64,000 nt of DNA from Campylobacteraceae bacterium (GTDB lineage Bacteria > Campylobacterota > Campylobacteria > Campylobacterales > Campylobacteraceae), in assembly GCA_031266555.1 (NCBI GenBank), contig JAISAU010000007.1:62001-126000 (forward strand), read 5' to 3'. Positions within the stretch are counted from its first letter, which is position 1; the number at the start of each line of letters is the position of its first letter. The notes under the pieces were generated by a model that was not told the origin of the DNA, ran no database searches, and saw only the letters and a list, made by a program, of their open reading frames with translations. Shown here one piece after another: positions 36,598-45,195 of the stretch. The position numbers were made by a program, and so were the translations under genes.

Positions 36598-37794
36598 TTA
36601 TTTGGTATTCGCTGTGGCGTTAGCTTTAGACGCCATCATTTGAGCGAAAACAGCCGCGGAAACGACATTAGCGTCCGGTCTGATTTTCGTAAGGTTGTCA
36701 ATGATAATCTCTTCGTTTTCTTTCAAACCTTCCGTTACTATTATATTGCCGCCGGCTACGGTGATATCTGTTTTGATAGGAGTTTTTTTAGCTTTTCCTT
36801 CCCTCATAATGTATACGTAGTTTCCTAAAGAGTCTTGCATAATAGCTTTTTGTGGGATTGACAGCGCGTCTTTTAATACAAGTCCTTCTATAGAAACTCT
36901 TACAAAAAGACCCGGAAAAAGAATTTGATTTTTATTGTCAAACGTCGCTCTTGCTTTTATGGTTGAAGTTTGAGGATCCACCAAATTGTCTAAAAAGTCA
37001 AACGTTCCTAAATTATCGTATGTATCTCCTGCCGGAGTTATAATTTTAACGGGTAATTTGGCTTTTGCTATATTGTTCCAACTTCCTTTACTGAGCGAAT
37101 ATCTCTTTTTTAAAAAGTCAATATCGGGTATGGAAAATTCCGCGTATACGGGGTTTGTTTGAGTAACGACCGCAAGTATCGAATTTGCGGACGATGTGCC
37201 TACGTAACTTCCGATATCTTGCAAATTTTCGCTTATGCTTCCGCTTGCCGTCGCTTTAACTTTTGTATAACTCAAGTCAACCTCGGCATTTTTAAGAACG
37301 GCTTTAGCCGCTTCTACTTGCGCTTTTGTACTTTCGTAAGCATTTAAAGCTACATCTTGCTCCCTTTGGCTAACGGCGTTTTTCGCATAAAGCTGTTCTA
37401 TTCTCTGCCAATTTCTATCAGCCTCTTTCGCGGCGGCTTGAGCGACACTAAGTTGCGCTTTAGCAAGATCGTACGCCGCTTCATATTTTGATGGATCTAT
37501 CTGATAAAGTAACGTTCCTTCTTTTACAAATGAACCCTCTTGGAAAAATTTTTTCTCTAAAGTTCCCGGAACTTTCGCTACAACTTGTACTTGTTGAACG
37601 CTTTTTACCCTCGCCGGATACTCCAAAGATATGAAAATATCTTCTTTTTGCGTTTTAAAAATATTTACGGGAAGTGGCGGCATTTGTTGCGCAGAATCGG
37701 CGACTTTGTCTCCCGAACACCCTGCAAATACCAATGCGAATAAAGACATAGCGGCAATACCGCGTTTAATTTTTAAAAATTTACTAAAAACCAT
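36598..37794 (-). CDS. cmeA: Membrane fusion (periplasmic adaptor) protein, CmeA type
   Basis: Links CmeB to CmeC in the periplasm. Lipobox VFAGC near residue 26 anchors it to the inner membrane. The barrel-sandwich motif KVPGTLEKKFFQEGSFVKEGTLLYQID, the helical hairpin (QLYAKNAVSQREQDVA) and the beta-barrel region are in the usual order; 398 residues. First gene of the pump operon, with a promoter and a predicted operator in the 122-base gap before it. Confidence 0.93.
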   Translation of the reverse strand: MVFSKFLKIKRGIAAMSLFALVFAGCSGDKVADSAQQMPPLPVNIFKTQKEDIFISLEYPARVKSVQQVQVVAKVPGTLEKKFFQEGSFVKEGTLLYQIDPSKYEAAYDLAKAQLSVAQAAAKEADRNWQRIEQLYAKNAVSQREQDVALNAYESTKAQVEAAKAVLKNAEVDLSYTKVKATASGSISENLQDIGSYVGTSSANSILAVVTQTNPVYAEFSIPDIDFLKKRYSLSKGSWNNIAKAKLPVKIITPAGDTYDNLGTFDFLDNLVDPQTSTIKARATFDNKNQILFPGLFVRVSIEGLVLKDALSIPQKAIMQDSLGNYVYIMREGKAKKTPIKTDITVAGGNIIVTEGLKENEEIIIDNLTKIRPDANVVSAAVFAQMMASKANATANTK

Positions 37795-37832
37795 TTTTGT
37801 AGCTCCAATATTTATTTAAATCTAAATTGTTA

Positions 37833-37848
37833 TGTAATAGTAATTACA
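37833..37848. promoter_or_regulatory. Predicted CmeR operator upstream of cmeA
   Basis: TGTAATAGTAATTACA: a perfect inverted repeat of TGTAAT spaced by four bases. The published C. jejuni CmeR site in the same place is a 16-base inverted repeat with the same TGTAAT half site and four-base centre, as I recall it. Here it lies 39 bases before cmeA and about 10-20 bases downstream of the predicted transcription start. Confidence 0.75.
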
Positions 37849-37863
37849 TTTTTAAAGTTGACG

Positions 37864-37893
37864 ATTATATCCTTTATTTTGTCAATAAGTCAA
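37864..37893 (-). promoter_or_regulatory. Sigma-70 promoter of the cmeABC-like operon
   Basis: On the minus strand TTGACT (37888-37893), 18-base spacer and TATAAT (37864-37869). The start of transcription would fall near 37857, so a repressor on the inverted repeat at 37833-37848 would block early elongation or RNA polymerase binding. Confidence 0.7.
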
Positions 37894-37916
37894 GAGTTTA
37901 AAAGATGAAATTTGTA

Positions 37917-38585
37917 TCATTTTTTTACGACCATACCTTTCGAAAAGATTTTTACTGTTTGACGCAGTGATTTTTCCACGTCAAATATAGGACTATCGCC
38001 CGTATCCACGCCAAGTATTTCGGCAAGAAAAAACGGCTCTTTCAACAAATGTAAAAATTGATACGCCGCCAGAGTAGGGTCTTCTATGCTGATGTTTCCT
38101 CTCTCTCTCTCTCTCTCGAAATACTTCGCCACTGTGGATACGGTGCGTTTTACGGCATTCTCAAAGAAAAGTTTTCCAACTTTCGCGTTATTTTTATGAC
38201 CCTCGTATATTATTAATCTATGGAAGGCTATAGCGTCGTCCGTTGTGCTGATAGCTATAATTTTTTTACCGATATCATATAAGAAATCTTCAAAATTTTC
38301 ACTATAAGAGATAGCCGAATTTTCTATACTTGAAAAAATTTCCTCTGTTTTTTGAGATAAAACCTCAACAAAAAGAGCCTCTTTATTGCCGAAAATTTTA
38401 TACATAGTTACAAACGAACCGCCCGCTTGTTTGATTATTTTACACATTTTAGCTTTTTCAAATCCATATTGTAAAAAAACTTTAGACGCGGCGTCGATTA
38501 GCTTATCATATCTCGCTTTTTCTTTTGGACTTAATAACTCTTTCGCGGTTTTTATACATGTAGGCATAGTTTCACTTTTTTTCAT
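37917..38585 (-). CDS. cmeR: TetR-family repressor, CmeR-like, with a (GA)9 tract
   Basis: A 222-residue TetR-family regulator placed directly before cmeABC in the same direction, as in C. jejuni. The N-terminal helix-turn-helix reads AASKVFLQYGFEKAKMCKIIKQAGGSFVTMYKIFGNKEALF. The variable C-terminal ligand domain includes FERERERERG-type repeats: a stretch of nine GA units (38099-38116) encodes three Glu-Arg pairs near residues 157-162, so loss or gain of a unit would truncate the protein there. The gene overlaps the preceding lipoprotein gene by 14 bases. An ATG at 38567 is an alternative start. Confidence 0.85.
   Translation of the reverse strand: MKKSETMPTCIKTAKELLSPKEKARYDKLIDAASKVFLQYGFEKAKMCKIIKQAGGSFVTMYKIFGNKEALFVEVLSQKTEEIFSSIENSAISYSENFEDFLYDIGKKIIAISTTDDAIAFHRLIIYEGHKNNAKVGKLFFENAVKRTVSTVAKYFERERERGNISIEDPTLAAYQFLHLLKEPFFLAEILGVDTGDSPIFDVEKSLRQTVKIFSKGMVVKK
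38099..38116. repeat. (CT)9 / (GA)9 dinucleotide repeat inside cmeR
   Basis: Nine perfect CT units on the plus strand (GA on the coding strand). Slipped-strand mispairing would change the length in steps of two bases and shift the reading frame of the repressor. Confidence 0.9.
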
Positions 38586-39471
38586 AACGTTTTTTTACAA
38601 GCACTCTTTCTATATAGTTTTTGGCTTCAGGTATTGTTTGCGTTAAATACTGATAATTTTGCAAAGCTTTATCCAAATCCCATTCGTGTTCATATAAAAG
38701 TCCTAAATTGAGATATATCTCATAAGGCGTTTCATCGCTTGTTGGCTTTTTCAGCTTTTCAAAGCCCAAAATTGCCTCTTTATAACTCTTTTGTGAAACA
38801 GCTTTAAGACTTTGCTCAAAAATTTCCGTTTCACTTTTAGAGAGCTGCGTACTTTTCACCTCGTCTAATAGTCTCTCTTTTTGTACGGTTTTAATAGGAA
38901 AAACCGTACTTCTTATCTTTTTTGCCAGCAGTATTATATTTTCACGCTTAACATTATCGGCTAAAAACATATCAAAGCCAAAACTGTGTAAACGATTGTA
39001 GCAACTATCGGCAAATTCTCTACTTATTATTGGAAGTTCTTTAGTCTCATTTGTATGTATATTAAACGCTCTAACCATTACATGTATGCTATCTGTGATA
39101 TCTAAACACGACACATATACAACTCTTGGAATACGATAACACTCTCCGTTTGGAGCGCATTTTATGCTGGAGTAATCATAAAAAGGTTCATATCTGCGAT
39201 ACGCGAACCTATTGTGCGATAATAGTTCCAAATCCAAAAGATATGAAGCATTTTGTTCGCTTATTAAAAAGTCGTCCCTAATTATCTGTTCTTCAAGTTC
39301 ATTTTTTATAACTTTGCTTAAAAGCGGATACGAATTATTTTTTATATCTATTGAAATCGGCAGATTTTCTTTCACAAATGCATCGCTCGTGAAAGATACT
39401 ATTTCCACCTTTGTAGCGCATCCTGAAAATAAAACAAAAAATATGCCGACAAAAACAAGATTTTTGAACAT
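38572..39471 (-). CDS. Lipoprotein with a C-terminal TPR-like region, unknown
   Basis: A 299-residue lipoprotein (lipobox LFSGC, about residues 14-18). Residues 20-190 form a domain with four cysteines (SSIKCAPNGECYR, YVSCLDI, FADSCYN), and the last 90 residues contain TPR-like repeats (SLKAVSQKSYKEAILGFEKL, YLNLGLLYEHEWDLDKALQNY). I do not recognise the first domain. It overlaps the cmeR start by 14 bases, so the repressor may be translated from the same message. Confidence 0.65.
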   Translation of the reverse strand: MFKNLVFVGIFFVLFSGCATKVEIVSFTSDAFVKENLPISIDIKNNSYPLLSKVIKNELEEQIIRDDFLISEQNASYLLDLELLSHNRFAYRRYEPFYDYSSIKCAPNGECYRIPRVVYVSCLDITDSIHVMVRAFNIHTNETKELPIISREFADSCYNRLHSFGFDMFLADNVKRENIILLAKKIRSTVFPIKTVQKERLLDEVKSTQLSKSETEIFEQSLKAVSQKSYKEAILGFEKLKKPTSDETPYEIYLNLGLLYEHEWDLDKALQNYQYLTQTIPEAKNYIERVLVKKRYEKK

Positions 39472-39579
39472 ATAGAGACCTTAGCAAAGCATCGCAAACT
39501 AAAATAATTTTTTAAGTATACCAAAGTGCGCGTTAATAATCAATTTCATTTTAGGACTTAATAAAGCGCTTTTATGGTT

Positions 39580-39593
39580 TTGATGTACATCAA
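39580..39593. promoter_or_regulatory. FNR/CRP-type binding site upstream of nrfHA
   Basis: TTGATGTACATCAA is a perfect 14-base palindrome that matches the FNR box TTGATnnnnATCAA exactly. A -10-like TATAAA at 39614-39619 would put the start of transcription near 39627, about 40 bases from the centre of the box, the classic class II activation distance. The likely ligand is a Crp/Fnr-family activator responding to low oxygen or nitrogen oxides; which one is not encoded in this window. Confidence 0.75.
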
Positions 39594-39656
39594 TGCAAAG
39601 AACGGCAAATAACTATAAAATAAAAATATATAAAAATCTCATTCTAAGGAGGAGTA

Positions 39657-40187
39657 GTGAAAACACGCAAACTGCTTGCGGTATGTTCAGCAGTCGCATT
39701 TGTTATAGCATTAGGATTTTTAATCTATACGCTAAATATTGCGAAAGTTTCATCATATCTTACAAGCGATTCAAAAGCATGTATTAACTGTCATGTGATG
39801 AATACCCAGTACGCCACATGGCAGCATAGTTCGCATGCGTCTGTAGCCGCTTGCGCAGATTGCCATCTGCCGCACAATACTGTTAAAAAGTATATCGCCA
39901 AAGCAAGAGACGGTATAAATCACGCTGTCGCGTTTACTTTTAACACGTACAAAAACGCTATCGTCATAAGCGACGACGGAGCAGGGCGAGTACAAGAAAA
40001 CTGTATCTCTTGTCATGCCGCGCTCACATCGGTTATAGCGGCAAATAGCGATATAAATCATCGTTATGACGATTTAACGGTGAATACGGGGAGACGTTGC
40101 TGGGATTGTCATAAAGAAGTGCCTCACGGAAAAGTAAGAGGCTTAAGCGCAACGCCTGATAATCTTGGCGTAAAATATATAAAATAA
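39657..40187 (+). CDS. nrfH: NrfH tetraheme cytochrome c, quinol oxidase subunit of nitrite reductase
   Basis: NapC/NirT-family membrane cytochrome that passes electrons from menaquinol to NrfA. One N-terminal anchor helix is followed by four CxxCH heme motifs: CINCH, CADCH, CISCH and CWDCH. 176 residues. The start is GTG 39657, four bases after AAGGAGG. It precedes nrfA by 11 bases; a perfect FNR-type box lies upstream, so induction under oxygen limitation is expected. Confidence 0.95.
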   Translation: MKTRKLLAVCSAVAFVIALGFLIYTLNIAKVSSYLTSDSKACINCHVMNTQYATWQHSSHASVAACADCHLPHNTVKKYIAKARDGINHAVAFTFNTYKNAIVISDDGAGRVQENCISCHAALTSVIAANSDINHRYDDLTVNTGRRCWDCHKEVPHGKVRGLSATPDNLGVKYIK

Positions 40188-40198
40188 AGGATACATCA

Positions 40199-41740
40199 AT
40201 GAAAAAGTACATATTGTTGTTGACGGTTCTTATAGTCGTCATTAGTATATTGGGATTTTTATCTGGCGATATTAACGCTAAAGAGAAAGAAAGAACAATT
40301 TTAACTGACGCCAAAACGCAAATAGATAAACCTACTTTTAGTTCGGAATGGCAAAAATACTATCCAAGACAACACGACTCGTGGAAGCAGACAAAAAATG
40401 ACAGCGAGCTTAGAGATATGATCAAAAAATGGCCGCAACTTGCTATTTTATGGGCGGGATATCCTTTTAGCAAAGATTATAACGCGCCTCGCGGTCACTA
40501 CTATTCGATACAAGATAATGTTAATACATTAAGAGTGGGCGCTCCTACGCAAGAAAACGACAGTCCGCTTCCGACAGCGTGCTGGACATGTAAATCTCCG
40601 GATGTGGTGAGACTGATGGAGACAAACGGCGATTTGGATTTTTTCACCGGCAAATGGAACAGATGGGGCGGCGAAATAGTAAACTCGATAGGTTGTTACG
40701 ACTGTCACAATCCACAAACCTCACAACTTAAAATGGGGAGAGACTATCTAAATAAAGGCTTAAAAGACGCAGGACTAAAAACTTTTGAAGACTCGACTCA
40801 TCAAACAAAAAGAGATTTAGTTTGTGCGCAATGCCATTCGGAATATCATTTTTCTCCCGTCAAGCATGGAGATGATAATGAAAAAACGGCTATGACGGTA
40901 AAACTTCCTTGGAAAGACGGATTAAAAGCGACGGATATGGAAAAATATTATGAGAACGGCTCAAACTTTGCCGATGGAAAACCGTTCGCGGATTTTATAA
41001 ACGCTATCTCAAAAACGCCGATTATTAAAGCTCAACACCCCGACTATGAACTTCACCTTAGCGGTATTCACGGTAAAAAAGGCGTCTCTTGCGCGGATTG
41101 CCATATGCCCTATACTCAAGAAGGTTCAGTGAAGTATTCCGATCACAAAGTTGGAAATCCGCTTGAAAGTATGGATAGAAGTTGTATGACTTGCCATAGA
41201 GAAAGCGAAGCGAAACTAAAGAGCATAGTTAAAGAAAAATATGACAGGAAAGAGATTTTATTTGACATATCTATCAACAATATCGCTAAAGCTCACCTTG
41301 AAGCGGCAAAAGCTTGGGAAGTCGGCGCGACGCAAGATGAAATGAATGAGATATTGCACGATATCAGAATAGCGCAATGGAGATGGGATTACGTAGTGGC
41401 AAGTCACGGCGGCTTTTTTCATGCACCCGACGAATCTTTGTTTATATTGGGCACATCTATAGATTACGCTCAAAAAGCGAGATTATCTCTTGTATCTGTT
41501 CTTGCGAAATACGGCGTGTTTAATTACGAAGCTCCGGATTTTTCATCCAAAGACAAAGCTCAAACGCTTATGAGCAAATATTCAGGCGTAAATATGGACG
41601 CGGAAATAGAGAAAAAACTCAATTTCAAGAAAACTTTAGAAGCCGAATGGAAGAAGCTCGCCACACAAAACGGTATTTTGGATGAAAAAGTAAGAGACTA
41701 CAAAGATGACGTCTCTTCGTACTTTGGAAATCCTAAATAA
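40199..41740 (+). CDS. nrfA: NrfA cytochrome c nitrite reductase (ammonia-forming)
   Basis: Periplasmic pentaheme enzyme reducing nitrite to ammonia with six electrons. The catalytic heme has the special CxxCK motif in TACWTCKSP, and four normal CxxCH motifs follow (CYDCH, CAQCH, CADCH, CMTCH). The signal peptide is at the N terminus; 513 residues. No NrfI/CcsA-type heme lyase gene follows, unlike Wolinella and Sulfurospirillum operons, so attachment of the CxxCK heme depends on a gene elsewhere. A hairpin terminator follows. Confidence 0.96.
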   Translation: MKKYILLLTVLIVVISILGFLSGDINAKEKERTILTDAKTQIDKPTFSSEWQKYYPRQHDSWKQTKNDSELRDMIKKWPQLAILWAGYPFSKDYNAPRGHYYSIQDNVNTLRVGAPTQENDSPLPTACWTCKSPDVVRLMETNGDLDFFTGKWNRWGGEIVNSIGCYDCHNPQTSQLKMGRDYLNKGLKDAGLKTFEDSTHQTKRDLVCAQCHSEYHFSPVKHGDDNEKTAMTVKLPWKDGLKATDMEKYYENGSNFADGKPFADFINAISKTPIIKAQHPDYELHLSGIHGKKGVSCADCHMPYTQEGSVKYSDHKVGNPLESMDRSCMTCHRESEAKLKSIVKEKYDRKEILFDISINNIAKAHLEAAKAWEVGATQDEMNEILHDIRIAQWRWDYVVASHGGFFHAPDESLFILGTSIDYAQKARLSLVSVLAKYGVFNYEAPDFSSKDKAQTLMSKYSGVNMDAEIEKKLNFKKTLEAEWKKLATQNGILDEKVRDYKDDVSSYFGNPK

Positions 41741-41750
41741 CCAATTTATT

Positions 41751-41773
41751 TTAAGGGGTTAACAACCCCTTAA
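41751..41773. terminator. Bidirectional hairpin terminator after nrfA
   Basis: Perfect ten-base stem TTAAGGGGTT / AACCCCTTAA with a three-base loop, 10 bases after the nrfA stop and between two converging genes. The symmetric A/T ends suit both strands. Confidence 0.8.
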
Positions 41774-41839
41774 AAATCTTTGAACACAAGCAATTAAACT
41801 TAAACTATAGAGATAGATTTTAATATTTAGAAGTAAAAA

Positions 41840-42052
41840 CTATATTATAGGTTTTAATTCTCTTAAATCTTCCAACAATTTAGCGTATTTTTGCGCTGAA
41901 TCATAATACCTTAGCCAACTATCCACCCATCCCGGTATCGGATGATTACTCCAATTCAACACAGCTTGATAAGCATAGTCAACTTGCGCTGCAAACTCTT
42001 TGCGGGTTAAATTCACCTCTTTCAATCTTTTGGCAAACTCTTTATTTGTCAT
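41840..42052 (-). CDS. Small XRE-like DNA-binding protein
   Basis: A 70-residue protein with a helix-turn-helix pattern of the Cro/XRE type (FAKRLKEVNLTRKEFAAQV, then AYQAVLNWSN) and a conserved-looking end PIPGWVDSWLRYYDSA. I recall similar short proteins in other Campylobacter. It stands between nrfHA and a membrane-protein pair and converges on nrfA. Its target is unknown; it has a TACATGTA copy at 42101 upstream. Confidence 0.6.
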   Translation of the reverse strand: MTNKEFAKRLKEVNLTRKEFAAQVDYAYQAVLNWSNHPIPGWVDSWLRYYDSAQKYAKLLEDLRELKPII

Positions 42053-42128
42053 TTTTGAATCCTCTCAGGTTTTTAAATTTTTTTTGACCATTTAATTACT
42101 TACATGTAGGTACAATATCTGCTGTGAA

Positions 42129-42677
42129 TTATTTTTGATTTTTTATAAATTCACTTATAGATACATTCCCTACGACCACATTCTCTATAACGCCCTTACC
42201 GTTTAATACTCTTATTTTTACCGATACCTCATTATTGTTAAAAAAATTCCATTGGCGCATATCTACATATTGCGCTAAATCTTCTTGCATGTAGAATCTA
42301 TTAAAAGGATAAGTTATGCTTATTTCGCCATCAACATAAACATATCCTTTTACCTTAAGGTACGGTCTTTCGTCTTGCGGCGGAACATCAAAAATATCAT
42401 CAATTATAGCAAATTTTCCTTCGTTATTAAACGTAATAAAAAAATCACTTGTCTCATTAAAGTGTTTATTAATATTTATGCGTCTTTGTTCGAAGTTTAA
42501 TGTTATATACCTACCCCTAAACGGATCGTAAGGGTCGATAGGTTCCGCCTTCAAAATAATGACGTCCCCAAACAGTAAAACGCTCTCGTATTTCGCTACC
42601 ATATAAATAACCGCGATAAGCTGCATTACGCATAAAGTAAAGAACGCCGCCAAAAAATGCTTTTTAAAACGGTTCAT
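42129..42677 (-). CDS. GDYXXLXY-domain membrane-anchored protein
   Basis: A 182-residue protein with one N-terminal helix and the PYDPFRGRYITLNFE motif of the GDYXXLXY family. These proteins are usually encoded next to a DUF2157 membrane protein, as here. ATG 42677 is chosen over the longer frame because AAAGGAC lies six bases before it and the codon overlaps the DUF2157 stop as ATGA. Function unknown; the pair is probably a membrane complex. Confidence 0.75.
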   Translation of the reverse strand: MNRFKKHFLAAFFTLCVMQLIAVIYMVAKYESVLLFGDVIILKAEPIDPYDPFRGRYITLNFEQRRININKHFNETSDFFITFNNEGKFAIIDDIFDVPPQDERPYLKVKGYVYVDGEISITYPFNRFYMQEDLAQYVDMRQWNFFNNNEVSVKIRVLNGKGVIENVVVGNVSISEFIKNQK

Positions 42678-43957
42678 CTTTTGTCCTTTATATACTTTTT
42701 CATTATTACGTTTAATATTAAAAACAAAATACCTATGACTATAAAAGCGCACCCTTTAAGTAAAAAGCTCAAATCCGAATCAAAAAATCGTATAGCTATC
42801 AATATGGCGATTAGAATTATTCCTTGATTTGCCAACGCTATATCCGCTTTTCTCGCCGCGCTAACTATCATCGCTAAACCGCCTATAAGAATATATATGT
42901 TAAATATGAGAAAAGCTTGATCATACATGTAGAAATAAAAAACGGCTAATAATAAAAGGGGCGACAGCGGTATCATAAGTTCGTCAAACCTTTGCCTTTT
43001 ATACATGCAAAACAGTAAAAAGAGAATAATAAAAACCGCGATAAAAGGATAGAAAAATTCTTCAGATAATATATACGAATTATACAAACGCTTGCTGGCG
43101 CAGGAAACTAAAAGTATTGCAAATATTGCGAGTTTTGATAAAATTTCAAAAACGCGTATATAAAATTTTTCCTTTTCACCGTACAAAAATACACCTAAAA
43201 TCCAAAAAATCGCGGCAAAAGCGGTTATATTTAAAATGGGAAACGAATGACTGTAGTACGGTACAATTGCGGGTATAAGCATAAGAAATACGCCGATAAT
43301 AAATATTAAATTTAAAAATATAGTTGAGTTTGCTCTTAGGTTATTTTTTAGATGCGATATATAAAACAGCAACCATGCAAATAATAAAAACGTATCAAAA
43401 AAGATTTCGGGTACTTTTGGCATTTGCGCCAATAATTCGCCAATATTGGTATACATCAAAAAAGTTATGGGTACAAAAAGTAAAATGCCGACTCCTCTTG
43501 AATTAAAAAGGTACATAATCGGCAACGATAAGAGGACTAAAACTCGCAATAAATCATTCAAATTTCCGTCTAAGTTATAAACTTGTCCGATAACGGCGAG
43601 CGAACAGCCAAAAGATAAAAACCAAAAAATACTTACAGCTTCGCTTGCCGCCAAACTGTTAGGCTTGTAACGTTTCGCCCAAAAAGCGCAACATTGCGAA
43701 ATAATCAAAAGAAGTATGACCGCGCCGCCTTTAACATGTCTTGATAATTCGTCCCAGTTGTAAGCGAATATAGATATGATACCAATCCCAATAAGTAAAG
43801 AACCAAATGCCGCGAGAATAATAAAAGGTATTTTGGAGTTTTCGCTTCGCTCCGATTTGTACATGTTAAGCAAAATATCGGCATTTTCTTTTGTGATAAG
43901 AGTCTTCTTGACCCAAATCGGCAACTCTTTTTCTAACCATTGAAAAGGTTCTCTCAT
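42674..43957 (-). CDS. DUF2157 multi-pass membrane protein
   Basis: A 427-residue protein with about 12 hydrophobic segments. Its N-terminal soluble part (WLEKELPIWVKKTLITKENADILL) and first helices (IPFIILAAFGSLLIGIGIIS) are typical of DUF2157. It is coupled to the GDYXXLXY gene by an ATGA overlap. Function unknown; the family is widespread in membranes and never characterised to my knowledge. Confidence 0.8.
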   Translation of the reverse strand: MREPFQWLEKELPIWVKKTLITKENADILLNMYKSERSENSKIPFIILAAFGSLLIGIGIISIFAYNWDELSRHVKGGAVILLLIISQCCAFWAKRYKPNSLAASEAVSIFWFLSFGCSLAVIGQVYNLDGNLNDLLRVLVLLSLPIMYLFNSRGVGILLFVPITFLMYTNIGELLAQMPKVPEIFFDTFLLFAWLLFYISHLKNNLRANSTIFLNLIFIIGVFLMLIPAIVPYYSHSFPILNITAFAAIFWILGVFLYGEKEKFYIRVFEILSKLAIFAILLVSCASKRLYNSYILSEEFFYPFIAVFIILFLLFCMYKRQRFDELMIPLSPLLLLAVFYFYMYDQAFLIFNIYILIGGLAMIVSAARKADIALANQGIILIAILIAIRFFDSDLSFLLKGCAFIVIGILFLILNVIMKKYIKDKR

Positions 43958-44060
43958 AGCCCGCCTTTAAAAATTTCCCCCATTATAGCAAAAATAATCA
44001 CATGTTTATATTATATTTAGTGTTAATCTTGTAAAATGATTATTTAAAAGTTTAAAAAGG

Positions 44061-45194
44061 ATGTTATTTTTGATAAATTTTAGCATAATTGCATCCGCGG
44101 TAATGTTCTGTTTAAACCTTTTTTCATTTGTTTGTCTTTTCTATCGCATAGATTTTTTAAAAAAGTGGCGATGGGTTATAGCGGCTTTGCTTATTGTTAT
44201 TACAATTTTGGAAGCGTACTATTTTCTCTCTTTCAGAAGAAGCGGCGGGAGTGTTTTTTTACTCCAAGCTGCGGCGTCTTTGGTTGGTGTGTCTTTTTTA
44301 CTTTTTTTCTCTTCCCTTTTATATTTCATTTTAAGAATTCCTTTACATGTAATACATTTTAGCGAATCAAGAAGAAGAGCTTTAAAGTCCATTTTGGATA
44401 TTACTATTCTTATAGCCGCTTTTTCGTGGATATTTAAAGGATTTGTCGGAGGATTCAGTAAGCCCATCAAAAGAAGCGTCGAGGTTAAAATCAAAAATCT
44501 GAAAGCGCCGCTGTCTATCGCTCAAATAACGGACGTACATATTGGAAAAGTTTTAGGACTTGATTTTATGCGAGAGGTTGTAAGATTAACAAATGAGCTT
44601 GACGCCGATATAGTCGTAATAACAGGCGATTTGGTGGATCTGGCGCCAAAGTACGCCAAAGAGAAGTTAGAACCGTTAAGAGATCTGAAAAGTCGTTTTG
44701 GAGTTTATTACGTCTTGGGAAATCACGAATATTTTAACGGCGATGTTGAAAAGGTAATAAAACTTATTCAAGACTTTGGCATAAAAGTATTGGAAAATGA
44801 GAGCGTAGTTGTAGATGGAAAAATAAATTTGGCGGGAATTTATGACTTAAGGGGCGATAGTTTCGGATATTTTAAGCCGAACATCAAAAAAGCTTTGAAA
44901 AATACAAATAAAAATTTGCCGACGGTTTTGCTTTCTCATCAACCAAAAGTTGTGCGAAGAATTTCAGATGAGGATAATGTGGATTTGATAGTCAGCGGAC
45001 ATACGCATGGCGGACAAATTTTTCCGTTCGGATTGTTTGTGTTGATAGACCAGCCTTATCTTTACGGACTTTATCAACATAGCCAAAAGACGCAAATTTT
45101 CGTAAGTTCGGGAACTGGATATTGGGGACCGCCGTTAAGAGTTTTGGCGCCTTCAGAAATAGTAAAATTAGAATTAAAACGGAAAGAAGAATAG
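44061..45194 (+). CDS. Membrane-anchored metallophosphoesterase (YkuE/YaeI type)
   Basis: Calcineurin-like phosphoesterase with a membrane N terminus. Four hydrophobic segments (residues 1-145) precede the catalytic domain, which has every metal motif: QITDVHIG, VVITGDLVD, YVLGNHEYF, VLLSHQP and SGHTHGGQIFP. Relatives act on lipid A precursors (LpxH-like) or other phosphodiesters; the substrate is unclear. TTG 44070 is an alternative start because AAAAAGGA is too close to ATG 44061. It is followed after one base by psd. Confidence 0.85.
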   Translation: MLFLINFSIIASAVMFCLNLFSFVCLFYRIDFLKKWRWVIAALLIVITILEAYYFLSFRRSGGSVFLLQAAASLVGVSFLLFFSSLLYFILRIPLHVIHFSESRRRALKSILDITILIAAFSWIFKGFVGGFSKPIKRSVEVKIKNLKAPLSIAQITDVHIGKVLGLDFMREVVRLTNELDADIVVITGDLVDLAPKYAKEKLEPLRDLKSRFGVYYVLGNHEYFNGDVEKVIKLIQDFGIKVLENESVVVDGKINLAGIYDLRGDSFGYFKPNIKKALKNTNKNLPTVLLSHQPKVVRRISDEDNVDLIVSGHTHGGQIFPFGLFVLIDQPYLYGLYQHSQKTQIFVSSGTGYWGPPLRVLAPSEIVKLELKRKEE

Positions 45195-45195
45195 T

